From Larkinella rosea (GTDB lineage Bacteria > Bacteroidota > Bacteroidia > Cytophagales > Spirosomataceae), in the NCBI RefSeq assembly GCF_003858635.1, contig NZ_RQJO01000008.1, positions 1,054,001 to 1,118,000 on the forward strand: DNA of 64,000 nucleotides, written 5' to 3'. The notes under the pieces were generated by a model. That model did no database searches. It was not told where the DNA came from and was given only the letters and a program-made list of their open reading frames with translations. The position numbers were made by a program, and so were the translations under genes. Below, in pieces: positions 16,755 to 25,019 of the stretch. The first letter of the stretch is position 1. Each line of letters opens with the position of its first letter.

Positions 16755-17768
16755 ATGGAAGATCCCCAGAAACGTTTTGCGCTCAGTTTACTGGCCTATG
16801 CCGCCCAGAAGGACGTTGTTCCGGAACGATTGTGCCAATCGGCAAATATTGACTTACAGGAACTTAAGACTCAATCGGGCGAGTCGCTGACTCAAAAACA
16901 GCTGAGCAATCTTTGGCGGAACGCGGTTCAACTCACCAGCGATCCGCTTCTGGGGCTGCATTTCGGCGAGTCGCTGCAACTGGCGGCTTTGGGCATTGTG
17001 GGCCAGCTTGTTCAGAGCTGCGCGACGGTCGGCGAGGCCCTGACGCAGGCGGCCGCAGCTACGCACCTGATCACAGATTTGTTTCGGATGGAAGTGACCC
17101 ATACCGCACAGTCGTTCACGATCCGGTTTGTGCCGAACGAGCCCGTGGACCCCGAATTTGCTCCGTTGTTGCGGCAGTTGCTGGATTTGTTCATCGTGTT
17201 TGTGCTGCATGAAGCCGATGGTCTGGTGTTGAAAAAGATCAGCCCCAAAACCGTCCGGTTTCCGTTCGATGTGCCGGATCCGGCGGAATACGAACGGATT
17301 TTGCGTTGTAAACCGATTGCAAATTCGGGCGAATATGCACTGGAATTTGAAAACCGGTACTGGCATGAACCCATTCTGACCGCCAACTACGAATTACAGA
17401 ACCTGTTGCTAAAGCAAGTTGGCGCACTGGACCGGGATTTTGAAAACGCCAAGGCCCTGCCCGACCGTATCCGCCATTTTTTGCTGGCCAACGCCTACCT
17501 CGGCATTCCGTCGCTGGAGCAACTGGCTACCCATTTCAACACCAGCCCCCGCAGCCTGCAACGCAGGCTTCAGGACGAGGGCATGACGTACCAGCAACTG
17601 GCCGATTCGGTTCGCAAATCGCTGGCGATGAATTACCTGTCGTCCGGCAAATACCCCGTTAAAGAGATTTCGTTCATTCTGGGATACAATGAATTAAGCG
17701 CATTTAGCCGGGCGTTCAAGCGCTGGACGGGCCGGACGCCGGTTCGGTATCGGCAGAGCGCAACCTAA
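16755..17768 (+). CDS. AraC-family transcriptional regulator (Arabinose_bd/OruR-like type)
   Basis: 337 aa, typical for this subfamily. The N-terminal effector domain (about residues 20-200) carries the TSDPLLGLHFGESLQ and LGIVGQLVQSCATVGEAL segments typical of the PF12625 type. The C-terminal double helix-turn-helix (about 235-335) shows PSLEQLATHFNTSPRSLQRR and VKEISFILGYNELSAFSRAF, then KRWTGRTPVRYR, the AraC signature. The inducer is unknown. Its neighbours are the LytTR pair on the same strand and an exported-protein operon converging 2 bp downstream; its target may be elsewhere. Confidence 0.85.
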   Translation: MEDPQKRFALSLLAYAAQKDVVPERLCQSANIDLQELKTQSGESLTQKQLSNLWRNAVQLTSDPLLGLHFGESLQLAALGIVGQLVQSCATVGEALTQAAAATHLITDLFRMEVTHTAQSFTIRFVPNEPVDPEFAPLLRQLLDLFIVFVLHEADGLVLKKISPKTVRFPFDVPDPAEYERILRCKPIANSGEYALEFENRYWHEPILTANYELQNLLLKQVGALDRDFENAKALPDRIRHFLLANAYLGIPSLEQLATHFNTSPRSLQRRLQDEGMTYQQLADSVRKSLAMNYLSSGKYPVKEISFILGYNELSAFSRAFKRWTGRTPVRYRQSAT

Positions 17769-17769
17769 C

Positions 17770-19317
17770 TTATTCGTTCAATTTTCGGGAGAGATTGATG
17801 CCCATGATTCTCCGGTTTGGGATAGTCGACTCGATGGCCGAAACCCGAATCCACAAATACCGGGAGGTGCTGAATGGGTCCTTGACAAAATGGATTGCAT
17901 CAACGCGCCACCCGGTTTTTTCATCCCCCGGTTCGATCAGGCAGTCATTTTTTCGAAAGCTTATTTTTCCTTTAAGCCAGATGCGTTTGATACTATCGGC
18001 TAAAATGGGAAGCGTATCTCGCAGGTATTGGGGTTCTTGCAACTTCAATTTGCTGCCCTCTCCGGGGATTCGTTCGGTAGCCACATCCCGCCCGCCATAA
18101 ATCCAGAACGAGGAACGGCTGGTGTTGGAACTGATCAAAATCCGGTCGTCAATATTCAGTGGAACAACCGCTGCTTTGGCCGAATCGGTTTTCTGTTGAA
18201 CGTATTTGAGGTTGCTGTCCTGTTGGGCAATGGTGTTAGGCGATGGGTCGGTTGGCTTAAGCAGTTTCTGGGTGCGCTGGTACGTATTGCCCTTCCGATA
18301 AGCCAGGATCAGATCTTTCGAGAGATCGATGCCATGCACAAACTGGTCGTTCGGTTCATTGGACGTAATGAGGGAGCGGTAGAGCGGATTGCGGCTCACA
18401 AAAAAACCGTGTTGCCCGCGTTGGGCCAGTTCCGTGTCGTTCATGCTGTCGGTTGCAATAAAATTGTAGCTGTATTCGGCCCCCTCGATCAGGTCTTCGC
18501 TGAGCGGATATTTCGTCCATTTCAGCGTCAGCGTTTTGCCGATCGATGTCATTTCATCCTCCAGAAAACCGACTTTAAATGCTTTAATCTGCTTGCTCAG
18601 ATTGATGGTTCGCAGCAGGTTGCGGGCCGTAGGTGACGGCTTATAACGCACGGAATCTGGGTGAATTGACGCGGCACCGGAGACCTCCATATGGCGAATG
18701 TTAAGCTGTGAATCAGTTGTCGTCAGAAAGGCTTTGGTGGAATCGGTATTGTCTCTCTGGCTAAAATCGTCGAAATAACGGTCGGGCAATTGTGCGACGT
18801 ATTTCAGCGACTTCCAGTGTTGCTCGGTCGACGTACAGCGCTGCTTATTGGCGTGCATGTCGCCCCGGCAAATATTGAGGACGTAGTCCGGATAAACATT
18901 GAGCCGGTATTCGAGCGTTCGTTCGTCGAAATACAGTTTACACATCATGAAAAAACCGTCCTTGTCGTTTTCGTAGACTTTATGATGGGTGTATCGCTTG
19001 TTGTAATGGCTTTCGAGATACCGTTCGCTCATGAATAGCTTGCCGATATACGCCCGTTGATCGCTGGTGGGTTCAAAATCGGAAAACCGTAAATAAACGA
19101 AGGTGAATTCATTATGCGCCTGAGGGGTAAAACCCCGCGTGAATTTGGGGGGCGACGGTAAATAACCCAGATTGATGATTCGCTCATAAATTCCACGTTG
19201 CATTTGCTGCGTAATTTGGCCCAGGGTGGCCAGTGACACCTGCTGATTCGTCTGCGCCCAGGCCACCTGATTAAGGAGAATGAACCCCAAAAGCGCTTGT
19301 CGTAACCGATTATTCAT
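17770..19317 (-). CDS. Exported protein of unknown function
   Basis: 515 aa with a signal peptide (MNNRLRQALLGFILLNQVAWA). It is rich in Tyr, Ser, Thr and Asn with no transmembrane segment, and reads like a periplasmic or surface beta-rich protein. I recognise no domain. Cys appears in MMCKLYF, NICRGDMHANKQRC and KNDCLIEPG, so disulphides are possible. It follows the outer-membrane-like gene by 6 bp and is almost certainly in the same operon. It ends 2 bp from the AraC gene stop (convergent). Confidence 0.6.
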   Translation of the reverse strand: MNNRLRQALLGFILLNQVAWAQTNQQVSLATLGQITQQMQRGIYERIINLGYLPSPPKFTRGFTPQAHNEFTFVYLRFSDFEPTSDQRAYIGKLFMSERYLESHYNKRYTHHKVYENDKDGFFMMCKLYFDERTLEYRLNVYPDYVLNICRGDMHANKQRCTSTEQHWKSLKYVAQLPDRYFDDFSQRDNTDSTKAFLTTTDSQLNIRHMEVSGAASIHPDSVRYKPSPTARNLLRTINLSKQIKAFKVGFLEDEMTSIGKTLTLKWTKYPLSEDLIEGAEYSYNFIATDSMNDTELAQRGQHGFFVSRNPLYRSLITSNEPNDQFVHGIDLSKDLILAYRKGNTYQRTQKLLKPTDPSPNTIAQQDSNLKYVQQKTDSAKAAVVPLNIDDRILISSNTSRSSFWIYGGRDVATERIPGEGSKLKLQEPQYLRDTLPILADSIKRIWLKGKISFRKNDCLIEPGDEKTGWRVDAIHFVKDPFSTSRYLWIRVSAIESTIPNRRIMGINLSRKLNE

Positions 19318-19323
19318 GGCTGA

Positions 19324-20508
19324 TCAGGGAGTAGAAATTCGTGGAATGGTGTTGAAAATCAGGCCCGCTCCGGTGATGAACCGACTTTTCGTATATGCCG
19401 GAAAAAAACGGTGATACCGGTCCTGTTGCTGGCCCTGTTTGCGGGCGCTGGGGCGGAGTTGGTCTGGCTCCGGGTGTGTGGGATTGATCTTGTCGATCTT
19501 GATGGCATTATGGATTAAATTCTGCGACCACATCTGGTTTTTGCCGCCCTGCCAGCCGCCGTACACCTGAAGCGTGGGGTGATTGTCGAACGGACCGTTC
19601 CACCCGAAGAGGTTGGGCGACAGCTCAATAACGGTCAGATCACGACCTTTGTTGAACAACTTCTGGCCGGGGTCCAGTGCCACGTAGCGCGGGTGACGAC
19701 GTCGGGGGCCACGGCCGATGGAATCGGTCGGCTGTTTCGAAAAATCAGTTTTGTAGGGATGGTACAAATCCGGGCTATCGAACAGATCGCGGGAAGCCGT
19801 ACCGGTATATACATCGGAATATTGCTTAATTTTCAGGTAGCGTGTCCGGAACTGAATATTGCCGCCACCGGTGTAAAACCGGTCGTAGTTATCGGCAAGT
19901 GCCTGACCGTAAGGCGTATCCGTAAACGGCAAAAAATCTTCGTACAGGTTGACGTTCACATCCCAGTCCTTTGCGCCGAAACGCAAACCGATGTAAACCA
20001 GTTGCTGGGTGCGGTTGCGAAAGGTCGTAATGTTTCGTCCGAGGCTGCGGGGCATCACGATAAAATTACTGCCCAGCGTAACCGAATGCTGGTAATTGGC
20101 GTAGACGGTTCCCTGGGTGCCAAAATAGAACGGGTTGATTTCCTGATAAAGCCCCTGCCCCCTGCCATACGTCAGCATAGGCGTTAAAACCGTATTGATT
20201 TGCCAGTCGGTCAGGTAGCGGTCGCGGTTGCCCAGGCTGGCTTTGTTGCCAATCACATTTACCGACAGATTGCAGGATGGTTGCAGGTGTTTATAGGAAG
20301 TCCAGAAACCAACGCCCGCGCTGAAGCCAAATCCGCCGTAGATGAGGAAATAACCGCCAATTTTCAGATTTACGTGCGTAGTGCCCTTTCCCGGGGGGTT
20401 AAAGTCTATTTGAGCAATGGTCTGCACCGGAGTGATTAACCCAACCAGGAGCAGCAGCCATACCCCGTGCCGTGCCGGTTTTTGAAGATACAAACAGCGT
20501 GGATTCAT
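19324..20508 (-). CDS. Exported beta-barrel-like protein of unknown function
   Basis: 394 aa from the ATG at 20508; an in-frame ATG at 20535 adds 9 residues. The signal region is GVWLLLLVGLITPVQTIAQ. The mature part has aromatic-ended alternating strands with Gly-rich turns (GGYFLIYGGFGFSAGVGF, LVYIGLRFGAKDWDVNVNLY, YDRFYTGGGNIQFRTRYLK) suggesting an outer-membrane barrel. Segments around FGTQGT and the DRFYTGGG motif faintly recall proteins named polymorphic toxin type 23 in Bacteroidota databases; I cannot confirm that. First gene of a two-gene operon. Confidence 0.55.
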   Translation of the reverse strand: MNPRCLYLQKPARHGVWLLLLVGLITPVQTIAQIDFNPPGKGTTHVNLKIGGYFLIYGGFGFSAGVGFWTSYKHLQPSCNLSVNVIGNKASLGNRDRYLTDWQINTVLTPMLTYGRGQGLYQEINPFYFGTQGTVYANYQHSVTLGSNFIVMPRSLGRNITTFRNRTQQLVYIGLRFGAKDWDVNVNLYEDFLPFTDTPYGQALADNYDRFYTGGGNIQFRTRYLKIKQYSDVYTGTASRDLFDSPDLYHPYKTDFSKQPTDSIGRGPRRRHPRYVALDPGQKLFNKGRDLTVIELSPNLFGWNGPFDNHPTLQVYGGWQGGKNQMWSQNLIHNAIKIDKINPTHPEPDQLRPSARKQGQQQDRYHRFFPAYTKSRFITGAGLIFNTIPRISTP

Positions 20509-20857
20509 AGATAGGATCGGTAGCGGTTTTAGCAACTGAGTGGCTTGATTTGAATAGCGTATGGGTTAGTAAAAAATCGGTGAATAGACCTCCGCAACGA
20601 AGCGATTGCAGAACTTCGGAAAAATGCTCTTTTTGCAACTGGAAATCCTTCTAAATAAAAGAATTAGCGAACGAAAACCGCTGAGTTTATTAGTTAAAGG
20701 AAAAAACAGGAATAAAAACCGGATTCAGACCGGCTTCTGCCTAACAATTCCCGATCGATCCCGTTAATAGGTGGTTCGACCAGTCCCGAAATGCAGCAGA
20801 ACGAGTGGAGTGGAGTGACCGGGGAAATAAACAGAATTTACGTAAACTTCACGATCT
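20509..20857. other. Intergenic region between divergent genes (about 350 bp)
   Basis: It lies between the exported-protein operon (minus) and the AI-2E-type gene (plus). I see no TAnnTTTG promoter, no strong hairpin and no small gene. A short GAGTGGAGTGGAGTG triplication and a TTTACGTAAA palindrome near the right end are the only local structures. Confidence 0.5.
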
Positions 20858-21967
20858 ATGCCTTCGGCTACCCCCCCGCCGTTCTACCACCGGCTTTCCC
20901 ATTCCCTTCTGGCTATTGGCCTGCTTATGGCTGCGTTTTATCTCGGTCAGGACATTATTGTGCCGTTCGCCATGGCGGGTTTGCTGGCGGTTTTACTGCG
21001 GCCCGTCGAAGCCTGGCTCATTCGGCGCGGCATTCCGAAGGTCGTTGCGATTAGTCTGGCGCTATTTCTGGCCGTAGCGGTTTTGGTGGGGCTGACGATG
21101 CTCATTTCCATGCAGATTTCCCGCTTTGCCGATGACTGGCCCAAACTTCAGAAAAACCTCAGCGATTTTTACAAAGATGCCCGGCGCTGGATTCGGCAGG
21201 AATACAACCTGAGCTACAGCCAGCAGGATCAGTACCTCAAAAAAGCCCAGGCACAAACGATGGATACCTTGCAGGGGTCCGACACGCTCGGGGTCATCAC
21301 GGGGCCGCTCGGCACGTTGTTGCTGCTTCCGATTTATGTTTTTCTGCTGCTGTATTACCGGTCCATGCTCATCCAGTTCATCATCCGGTCATTTGCCAGC
21401 GAACACACCGAACGCGTGCGCGAAGTGTTGGGCGAAATCCGGAGTGTGATTCAAAGTTACGTCGTAGGGCTGGTTACCGAAACGGCCTGCGTGGCGGTTC
21501 TCAATTCGGTGGGCCTGCTGGTTTTGGGCGTTCAATACGCGGTTTTGATGGGCGTCATTGCCGCTATTTTAAACCTGATTCCGTACATCGGTGGTTTGGT
21601 GGCAACCGGCCTGGCCGTGGCGGTTACGTTTGTAAATCATCCCGAACCGGCAACGTTGCTCGGCGTGGTAGGCGTTTTTCTGGTGGTACAATTCATTGAT
21701 AACAACTTTCTGGTACCGGTTATCATCGGTTCCAAAGTGCGGATCAATGCGCTGGTGTCGATTGTGGCCGTGTTGATCGGCGGGGCGCTGGCGGGCGTTT
21801 CCGGGATGTTTCTGTCGATTCCGACGATTGCGATCATGAAAGTGATTTTCGACCGCGTCGAAGGCATGGAACCCTGGGGCATTTTGCTCGGCGACCAGAC
21901 CTCCGAAGAAGACATCAATAAAATGCTGCGGTTGCGCCGGCGGAAGAAGAAAGTTCCGGTAGACTGA
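20858..21967 (+). CDS. AI-2E/PerM-family membrane transporter
   Basis: 369 aa, a typical length. Hydrophobic segments: a pair at about residues 15-50 and one at 61-83, then a long amphipathic region (about 90-145), and the conserved C-terminal bundle (about 150-340) with YAVLMGVIAAILNLIPYIGG, the family's hallmark, and FIDNNFLVPVIIGSKVRINA and SIPTIAIMKVIFDR. Members export or take up small molecules, named after the autoinducer-2 exporter TqsA, but most are uncharacterised. The C terminus is basic (RLRRRKKK). It stands alone as a transcription unit. Confidence 0.85.
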   Translation: MPSATPPPFYHRLSHSLLAIGLLMAAFYLGQDIIVPFAMAGLLAVLLRPVEAWLIRRGIPKVVAISLALFLAVAVLVGLTMLISMQISRFADDWPKLQKNLSDFYKDARRWIRQEYNLSYSQQDQYLKKAQAQTMDTLQGSDTLGVITGPLGTLLLLPIYVFLLLYYRSMLIQFIIRSFASEHTERVREVLGEIRSVIQSYVVGLVTETACVAVLNSVGLLVLGVQYAVLMGVIAAILNLIPYIGGLVATGLAVAVTFVNHPEPATLLGVVGVFLVVQFIDNNFLVPVIIGSKVRINALVSIVAVLIGGALAGVSGMFLSIPTIAIMKVIFDRVEGMEPWGILLGDQTSEEDINKMLRLRRRKKKVPVD

Positions 21968-22066
21968 GGAGGAAAACCGGGTACTCGTTGCCGCAAAAAC
22001 CGGTTTGTGCTTGGCCAAAAATGGGTAAATTAGCCGTCGAAACACTTGACTTCGGGCAAACTTCTC

Positions 22067-22900
22067 ATGAAACACGGACTGTTTTCTGCCGGTTTTGTTT
22101 TAATTCTCGCATCGGCCACACTGGCCCAATCGCCCCTGAAACCGGATCGCTGGACGTCGCTTTTTAACGGAAAAAATCTCAGTGGCTGGGAATCGTACCT
22201 CGATCGTCCACACCAGACCAAAACCGAGCCGTTTGGCCTGAACAATGACCCAAAGGCGGTTTTTTCGGTGGTTGAAACCGACGGAAAACCGGCGATTCGG
22301 GTGTCGGGCGAGATCTTCGGTGGCATCAATACGCTGGCAGAATTTGAAAATTACCACCTGCGGCTGGAGTTCAAATGGGGACAGCTCAAGTGGGCGCCCA
22401 AACTTGACCGGCCCCGCGACAGCGGTTTACTGTACCACAGCGTTGGCCCCCACGGAACGGCGCATCTCTGGATGGAATCGCTGGAATTCCAGATTCAGGA
22501 AGGCGATTGTGGTGATTACTGGGGCGTGATGAATGTGTCGGCGGATATTTCGGCCCGAAAAGATGAAAAAGGACGCTACGTTTACCAGCCCGGTGCCGAA
22601 CCCGTGACGTTCAAAGACAAAACGCCGGTGGGCCGCTGGTGCGTAAAAAGCCCGGATAACGAAAAACCGTCCGGCGAGTGGAATGTGCTGGAACTCTACT
22701 GCCTCGGCGACACCTGTCTGCACGTGATGAACGGGAAAGTCAATCTGGTGGTGACCAGAGCCCGGCACATTGTCGACGGCCTGGAGGTTCCGCTGACCAA
22801 AGGAAAACTGCAACTTCAGTCGGAAGGAGCGGAGTTATTTTACCGGAATATTGAAATCCGCCCGATTCAGGTGTTACCGAAAGAACTGTTGGAGAAATGA
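22067..22900 (+). CDS. Exported DUF1080 (3-keto-disaccharide hydrolase-type) protein
   Basis: 277 aa from the ATG at 22067, with a signal peptide (MKHGLFSAGFVLILASATLA). The DUF1080 concanavalin-like fold begins at once with WTSLFNGKNLSGWESYL, followed by FENYHLRLEFKWG, RDSGLLYHSVGP, LEFQIQEGDCGDYWG and GKLQLQSEGAELFYRNIEIRP, all family hallmarks. DUF1080 proteins act on modified disaccharides or bind glycans in the periplasm; the substrate here is not predictable. The stop codon lies inside a strong hairpin terminator. Confidence 0.85.
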   Translation: MKHGLFSAGFVLILASATLAQSPLKPDRWTSLFNGKNLSGWESYLDRPHQTKTEPFGLNNDPKAVFSVVETDGKPAIRVSGEIFGGINTLAEFENYHLRLEFKWGQLKWAPKLDRPRDSGLLYHSVGPHGTAHLWMESLEFQIQEGDCGDYWGVMNVSADISARKDEKGRYVYQPGAEPVTFKDKTPVGRWCVKSPDNEKPSGEWNVLELYCLGDTCLHVMNGKVNLVVTRARHIVDGLEVPLTKGKLQLQSEGAELFYRNIEIRPIQVLPKELLEK

Positions 22901-22942
22901 ATGATAAATGTAAACCGGGTCGCCGGTTTACATTTATCATTC
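22899..22942. terminator. Bidirectional terminator hairpin overlapping a stop codon
   Basis: Perfect 20-bp stem (arms 22899-22918 and 22923-22942) with a 4-nt loop (GTCG). The left arm starts inside the TGA of the DUF1080 gene, and the convergent GNAT gene ends 5 bp beyond the right arm. CCCTTTTA follows. Confidence 0.75.
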
Positions 22943-22946
22943 CCTT

Positions 22947-23249
22947 TTATAGCACTTCTTCCTTATTCCAGATATCCGTGTAGTCGTTCGGGTGGCGTTT
23001 GAACTGGACATTGACGTAGGGACAGAGCGGAATTACTTTCAGATCGTGTTCACGGGCATAGGCGGCCATTGCGTCGAGGAGCTGTTTCGCATAGCCTTTG
23101 CCTTCGAGTTCCGGGTCCACTTCCGTGTGATAAACCGTCAGATTGCTGCCGGAAATGCTGATCACCATTTCGCCAATTTTAGTGCCTGACTCGAACAGAT
23201 TGAAAGCCCCGTGTCCTTTTTGATTGAGTTCTAATTTGATTTCTGCCAT
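22947..23249 (-). CDS. Small GNAT N-acetyltransferase (Acetyltransf_CG/YidJ type)
   Basis: 100 aa from the ATG at 23249. The frame is open further upstream but that part has no matching composition. It shows the minimal GNAT fold of PF14542: FNLFESGTKIGEMVISI, LTVYHTEVDPELEGKGYAKQLLDAM (acetyl-CoA loop E-G-K-G-Y-A, about residues 50-55), then VIPLCPYVNVQFKRHP (about 77-92), which is very typical. The acceptor is unknown. Confidence 0.85.
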   Translation of the reverse strand: MAEIKLELNQKGHGAFNLFESGTKIGEMVISISGSNLTVYHTEVDPELEGKGYAKQLLDAMAAYAREHDLKVIPLCPYVNVQFKRHPNDYTDIWNKEEVL

Positions 23250-23437
23250 GATTGTTTGCTTTGTTGATCCAACCGGTTTTGCGGACGAAGGTTTGAAAAA
23301 CCGGTCGACGGGCGGAATATAGGGAGAAAAAGATTCGCACCAGCCAGCAGCCGTTCGGTTTCTGGAAGAACACCGATACCTGTACACTTGCTCCGGACAC
23401 CGCAGCAAAATTGTATATTTGTATGCTGAAATATTAA

Positions 23438-23515
23438 CCTTAGAAGCAGTTATAGCTAAGGTTGTTTAAAGTTCGCCAAATATGAGTTCGGCATTAACTT
23501 AAACAGCTTCTAAGG
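23438..23515. repeat. Imperfect inverted-repeat element, possibly fused insertion-element ends
   Basis: CCTTAGAAGC at 23438-23447 is exactly inverted as GCTTCTAAGG at 23506-23515. Further in, GTTTAAAGTTCGCC is mirrored by GGCATTAACTTAAAC with mismatches. The whole 78 bp looks like the two terminal inverted repeats of an insertion sequence joined without a transposase. A related direct copy is at 24995-25015. Interpretation as a mobile-element scar is inference. Confidence 0.45.
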
Positions 23516-23566
23516 GTTCAGGGCATTTACTAAGTAGTGTCGTTTTTGGACTAACAGGTCCAGCTC

Positions 23567-23625
23567 AATGGTTTCAAAATCTAATACAGGCGAGCAGTTC
23601 GCCTGTATTAGATTTTGAAACCATT
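23567..23625. repeat. Perfect 27-bp inverted repeat with 5-nt loop
   Basis: Arms 23567-23593 and 23599-23625 are exact inverse copies; the loop is GCAGT. There is no U-tract next to it, so it is not a classical terminator. It lies between the GNAT gene and the A+T-rich unknown gene, inside a possible island. Confidence 0.7.
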
Positions 23626-23725
23626 TTGAAGCAGATGAAGATTTGGTTTGATGCCTGTCTAAAGGTCAGATGGCGTTTTGTCCAGTAATCAGAAAGATAC
23701 GCACCGCTTTTACGGTTCCCCCCAA

Positions 23726-24577
23726 TTATTTAGTTTTCTTCCTTAACTGTATTTGCTGATTTAAAAGATCAATAACGGTTTTTCGATTCTTATTTTGCTT
23801 TTCAACTGTGAGCAGATGCTCCAAGCTTGCTGTATCGGTTATTTCTTTAATAGATTGAGCAATAGCTATCCCTTCTAAATTATTGATATCTGGAACAGAA
23901 GCCAGTAACGATTCTTCATAAACCGTTATTAAATCCTCTACACCTTCAGGAGAAAGTAGTTTTTGCACTTTTTCCCACGGTATTTCTTTTTTTGCCCGTA
24001 ATATTTTTACTGCTGTATCATTTAAAATCCTCTTTTGTATATCCGACATTGATGCGAAAAGTTCTTCTTGCCAGCGACTTACATCTTGCCCCAAGAATGC
24101 ATATCCAGCTAAAAGAGCAGATGTTCCAACAATATAACAAGCTTCCCAAATATCCTGATCTCCATAATCCTGAATACGAAATTTTGCTATTTCAAGACTG
24201 ACTTGCAAGGGGTTAAGTGCAGTTATAACAAGCTGCATAGTAATATTAGGGTCAAGGTTTTTCGATGTTGTCAGCATTTTAAGAGAACGGACTCTGGCTT
24301 GAACATCCTGGATAGCTTCTCTAACTCGTTGTTTACGGGCTTCTTCAAGCAGCAATTGAGTTTGAGCATCAATAATAGAATTAAGGTGTTTTGTTGTTTG
24401 ATTAATAAATTTCTGTAGAGTTTCCTCATCCAATACTTTTTCATGAATATGGACGTAGGTGGTTTTTGTTGTCTCTCTGATAGTCTCTTGTGGCGCCCTT
24501 ACAAAATACGTTTGGGTGAGAACTTCACGGGCAAAAACAATGGATTCTTTTATTAATGTAACAAGAATAGGGTGCAT
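23726..24577 (-). CDS. A+T-rich gene encoding a helical protein of unknown function
   Basis: 283 aa starting MHPILVTLIKESIVFAREVL. It is strongly helical and Lys/Glu/Gln-rich, with a coiled-coil-like stretch at about residues 65-95 (DAQTQLLLEEARKQRVREA) and one possible membrane or amphipathic segment (ACYIVGTSALLAGYAFLG, about 150-167). Codon and base use are much more A+T-rich than flanking genes, a sign of recent acquisition. It has no co-directional neighbour. The start codon lies at the edge of a hairpin (24577-24609). I do not recognise a family. Confidence 0.7.
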   Translation of the reverse strand: MHPILVTLIKESIVFAREVLTQTYFVRAPQETIRETTKTTYVHIHEKVLDEETLQKFINQTTKHLNSIIDAQTQLLLEEARKQRVREAIQDVQARVRSLKMLTTSKNLDPNITMQLVITALNPLQVSLEIAKFRIQDYGDQDIWEACYIVGTSALLAGYAFLGQDVSRWQEELFASMSDIQKRILNDTAVKILRAKKEIPWEKVQKLLSPEGVEDLITVYEESLLASVPDINNLEGIAIAQSIKEITDTASLEHLLTVEKQNKNRKTVIDLLNQQIQLRKKTK

Positions 24578-24609
24578 AGATTGGTTTTTAAAATTTTAAA
24601 ACCAATCTA
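24577..24609 (-). promoter_or_regulatory. Hairpin abutting the start codon of the unknown gene
   Basis: TAGATTGGTTTT at 24577-24588 and AAAACCAATCTA at 24598-24609 are exact inverse copies. On the coding (minus) strand the 3' arm ends with the A of the ATG. The arm occupies the ribosome-binding position, which has no purine-rich Shine-Dalgarno. It may be an operator, or an mRNA hairpin that controls translation. Confidence 0.45.
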
Positions 24610-25019
24610 CTAATTTTTTCTTCTCACTGAACTTATAGCTCAATAATTAAAATTAAACAGGAGCCATTTCTGTATATTCTGGGCAATAGTGGAGTATCCT
24701 ATATAATTAATACAAAAGTTTCATTGACACTTTTTAATATGGTAATGTCCTAAATCCTTAAATACGACGGTTTGCTATGGCAGAAATCACTCAAGCAAAT
24801 CTCATCAGATAATACCGTTTTTGATCAAATAAAAAGAGGGTGCAAGAATCCCTTGAGGGCCAAATGCTTTTTCATTGACGGTAATCGGTTTTTCAATACC
24901 TTGCTGCCCCCTTGAGAGGCCGTCAGGTCGGAGGAATAAGGTTGTTGCACACAGCATAACCCCGATTGACGGTTTTCTCGTTTAAAAACCAGCTAACTCA
25001 AACAGCTTCTTAACCTGCC
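24610..25019. other. Non-coding A+T-rich region between the island gene and ggt
   Basis: About 410 bp with only short frames and no convincing promoter motif. The right end (24995-25015, AACTCAAACAGCTTCTTAACC) resembles 23496-23516 of the inverted-repeat element, so this stretch may be the right flank of a decayed mobile element. Confidence 0.45.
24995..25015. repeat. Repeat related to the 23438-23515 element
   Basis: AACTCAAACAGCTTCTTAA compares with AACTTAAACAGCTTCTAAG at 23496-23514, in the same orientation. It ends 5 bp before the ggt start codon. It may mark the right boundary of an insertion. Confidence 0.4.

Noticed and set aside
19324-20508. Naming the barrel-like protein a polymorphic toxin type 23
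   Set aside because: The likeness rests on a vague memory of motifs; no partner immunity gene or secretion signal supports it.
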